A stretch of DNA of 6,731 nt from Bacillota bacterium. Its GTDB lineage: Bacteria > Bacillota > Negativicutes > Sporomusales > UBA7701. The translations under genes were made by a program, and so were the position numbers. Positions within the stretch are counted from its first letter, which is position 1. Each line of letters starts with the position of its first letter. Positions 5,699-6,731 of the stretch are shown here, piece after piece. Location: NCBI GenBank assembly GCA_023415075.1, contig JAEZLU010000183.1, positions 1 through 6,731 on the forward strand, in the 5' to 3' direction. The notes under the pieces were generated by a model that was not told the DNA's origin, did no database searches, and worked only from the letters and a program-made list of their open reading frames with translations.

Positions 5699-5728
5699 TA
5701 TATATTGGAGGAAGAGAGCTAATATAAC
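5699..5728. promoter_or_regulatory. Symmetric AT-rich divergent promoter region of ylbJ and ylbK
   Basis: TATATT (5701-5706) and AATATA (5721-5726) form a perfect 6-bp inverted repeat 14 nt apart. Each strand therefore reads an ATATT box, a 14-nt gap and an AATATA box, which loosely resembles the sigma-E layout of an ATATT-type -35 and a CATA-type -10, though the -10 match is poor. Starts predicted near 5735 (plus) and 5692 (minus) would place both ribosome binding sites correctly. No good sigma-A promoter is seen in either direction. Confidence 0.3.
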
Positions 5729-5755
5729 CCATCCGCAGGCAGCAGGAGGTATGTA

Positions 5756-6583
5756 ATGGCACGTCCCACCATCGGGCTGGCTCTCGGTTCGGGCGGCCTG
5801 CGCGGCCTAGCCCATATTGGCGCCCTCCGGGTACTGGAGCAGGCGAACATCCCGGTTGACCTCATCGCCGGCTGCAGCATCGGCGGCCTTATCGGCGCCC
5901 TCTACGCCAGCGGCCTGGAAAGCGAAACCATATTCAAACTGGCAAAAACCCTAAAAAGAAGGCACTGGCTAGACTTCGTCGTTCCCAAAATGGGCCTGAT
6001 AGCCGGCGACCGCACGCTGGCGACCCTGCGCCTCTTGACCAAGCGCCAGCAATTCAGCGAACTCGCCATCCCGCTGTCCGTCGTCGCCACCGATCTTAAA
6101 ACCGGCCGCGAAGTCGTCTTCAACGACGGCGAAGTGGCTGCCGCCGTACGGGCCAGCATATCGGTACCGGGGATCTTCGTTCCCTACAAGCTGGACGACA
6201 TGCTGCTTGTGGACGGTGCCGTCGTCAACCCCACGCCGGTCGACATTGCCCACCGCATGGGCGCCGACATCGTCGTAGCCGTCGATCTGCTGCCGGTCAA
6301 CGGCGAAGTGACGCCGACCAACATCTTCGACATCCTCGTCCAGACGATTGACATCGCCCTGCGCCAGCTCATCAAGCCGCGGGAACCATACTGCGACATC
6401 CTCGTCAAACCCGACGTCGGCCATATATCGCCAAGCTCCTTCGATGCGATCGACGAATGCATCGCCCTCGGCACCGCCGCCATGGAAGCCGCCCTGCCGG
6501 AACTCACCGCCCGTATCCGGGACTGGCGATATACCGAGGCGAACGGCGAAAGTCCCAGCCGCCCCGGCGAAAATCCGGGTTAG
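5756..6583 (+). CDS. ylbK: Patatin-like phospholipase family protein YlbK
   Basis: This 275-residue protein has the Ser-Asp dyad of the patatin/RssA lipid acyl hydrolases. The oxyanion-hole loop GSGGLRGLAHIG is at 11-22, the nucleophile elbow GCSIG at 39-43 with Ser41, and the catalytic Asp153 in VDGAVVNP (152-159). All catalytic residues are present, so hydrolysis of phospholipid or another acyl ester is expected; the natural substrate is unknown. No signal peptide is visible, so it should be cytoplasmic or membrane-associated. AGGAGG (5744-5749) lies six nt before the ATG; another ATG at 5751 is too close to it. Bacillus subtilis ylbK lies beside ylbJ, and that pairing is kept here although the two genes are divergent. 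The last ~20 residues are Pro/Gly/Glu-rich and unlikely to be conserved; their codons overlap the opposite-strand ORF entering from the right. Confidence 0.93.
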   Translation: MARPTIGLALGSGGLRGLAHIGALRVLEQANIPVDLIAGCSIGGLIGALYASGLESETIFKLAKTLKRRHWLDFVVPKMGLIAGDRTLATLRLLTKRQQFSELAIPLSVVATDLKTGREVVFNDGEVAAAVRASISVPGIFVPYKLDDMLLVDGAVVNPTPVDIAHRMGADIVVAVDLLPVNGEVTPTNIFDILVQTIDIALRQLIKPREPYCDILVKPDVGHISPSSFDAIDECIALGTAAMEAALPELTARIRDWRYTEANGESPSRPGENPG

Positions 6584-6731
6584 GCATCGCCAGGACGTAA
6601 AGGTCGCTGGCCCGCGTATCGAAAGCCAGCATCGCCTGCAGCGGACTCAGGTCGCCGTCGTCAATCTCGCGACTTTTTAAAAAGCGGGACGTTTTGCCGA
6701 TCAGCGGCAGCGCGGCTGTAGACGCCAGCCG
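6504..6731 (-). CDS. Partial unrecognised ORF, C-terminal 75 residues, runs off the right edge
   Basis: On the minus strand a frame stays open from the window edge (6731) to a TGA at 6506-6504, giving 75 residues; the other two minus frames are stopped within this stretch. The translation looks protein-like, with blocks such as LPLIGKTSRFLKSREID, SPLQAMLAFDTRASDLYVL and AMPNPDFRRGGWDF, and its third codon positions are GC-rich like the neighbouring genes. No plus-strand start codon with a ribosome site exists after ylbK, so this is the best reading of 6584-6731. It overlaps the 3' end of ylbK by 80 bp in convergent orientation. I do not recognise the family. The final residues, antisense to ylbK, are Arg/Gly-rich and may be a run-on tail. 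It could be a real gene end or a chance frame. Confidence 0.45.
   Translation of the reverse strand, partial: RLASTAALPLIGKTSRFLKSREIDDGDLSPLQAMLAFDTRASDLYVLAMPNPDFRRGGWDFRRSPRYIASPGYGR

Noticed and set aside
1..6731. Mobile elements, CRISPR arrays, riboswitches or defence genes
   Set aside because: No transposase or integrase motifs, regular direct repeats or long conserved-looking leader sequences were seen; all long gaps are under 165 bp and filled by promoters or terminators.

Overview
The window looks like a chromosomal housekeeping and sporulation segment from an endospore-forming Firmicute (Bacillota). The main evidence is a full-length YlbJ-type sporulation membrane protein and a neighbourhood matching the Bacillus subtilis ylbH(rsmD)-ylbI(coaD)-ylbJ-ylbK cluster. 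Codons are GC-rich at third positions, unlike B. subtilis. Together with the extra coiled-coil gene after coaD, this points to a GC-rich Clostridia or Negativicutes (Sporomusa-like) genome. That placement is an inference from gene content, not a database match.

Layout. 1-77 is a tRNA-Pro(CGG) gene on the minus strand with its own near-consensus promoter. 240-941 (+) encodes a secreted cell-wall hydrolase (PG_binding_1 plus NlpC/P60). It converges on 964-2649 (-), an exported or membrane-anchored DUF4127 protein, and one hairpin that could terminate both lies between them. After a 152-bp divergent intergenic region comes a tight plus-strand operon: rsmD (2802-3356), coaD (3372-3869) and a small coiled-coil gene (3888-4340). 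This operon converges on ylbJ (4416-5663, minus) across a second complex hairpin. ylbJ is divergent from ylbK (5756-6583, plus, patatin-like lipase) across a 92-bp AT-rich gap. The 3' end of an unrecognised minus-strand ORF enters from the right edge (6504-6731) and overlaps the end of ylbK.

Functionally, rsmD and coaD serve ribosome maturation and coenzyme A synthesis. ylbJ supports spore cortex formation. The NlpC/P60 protein should trim peptidoglycan. The DUF4127 protein, the coiled-coil protein and the right-edge ORF have no function I can assign.

No mobile element, CRISPR array, toxin system or phage gene is visible. The most unusual non-coding signal is a two-part element, ACAGGATTTT-N12-CGAA. 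It occurs upstream of both exported-protein genes with identical internal spacing and at nearly the same distance from the start codon. The ylbJ/ylbK gap also has a symmetric AT-rich promoter-like arrangement. I see no convincing new defence or metabolic system.
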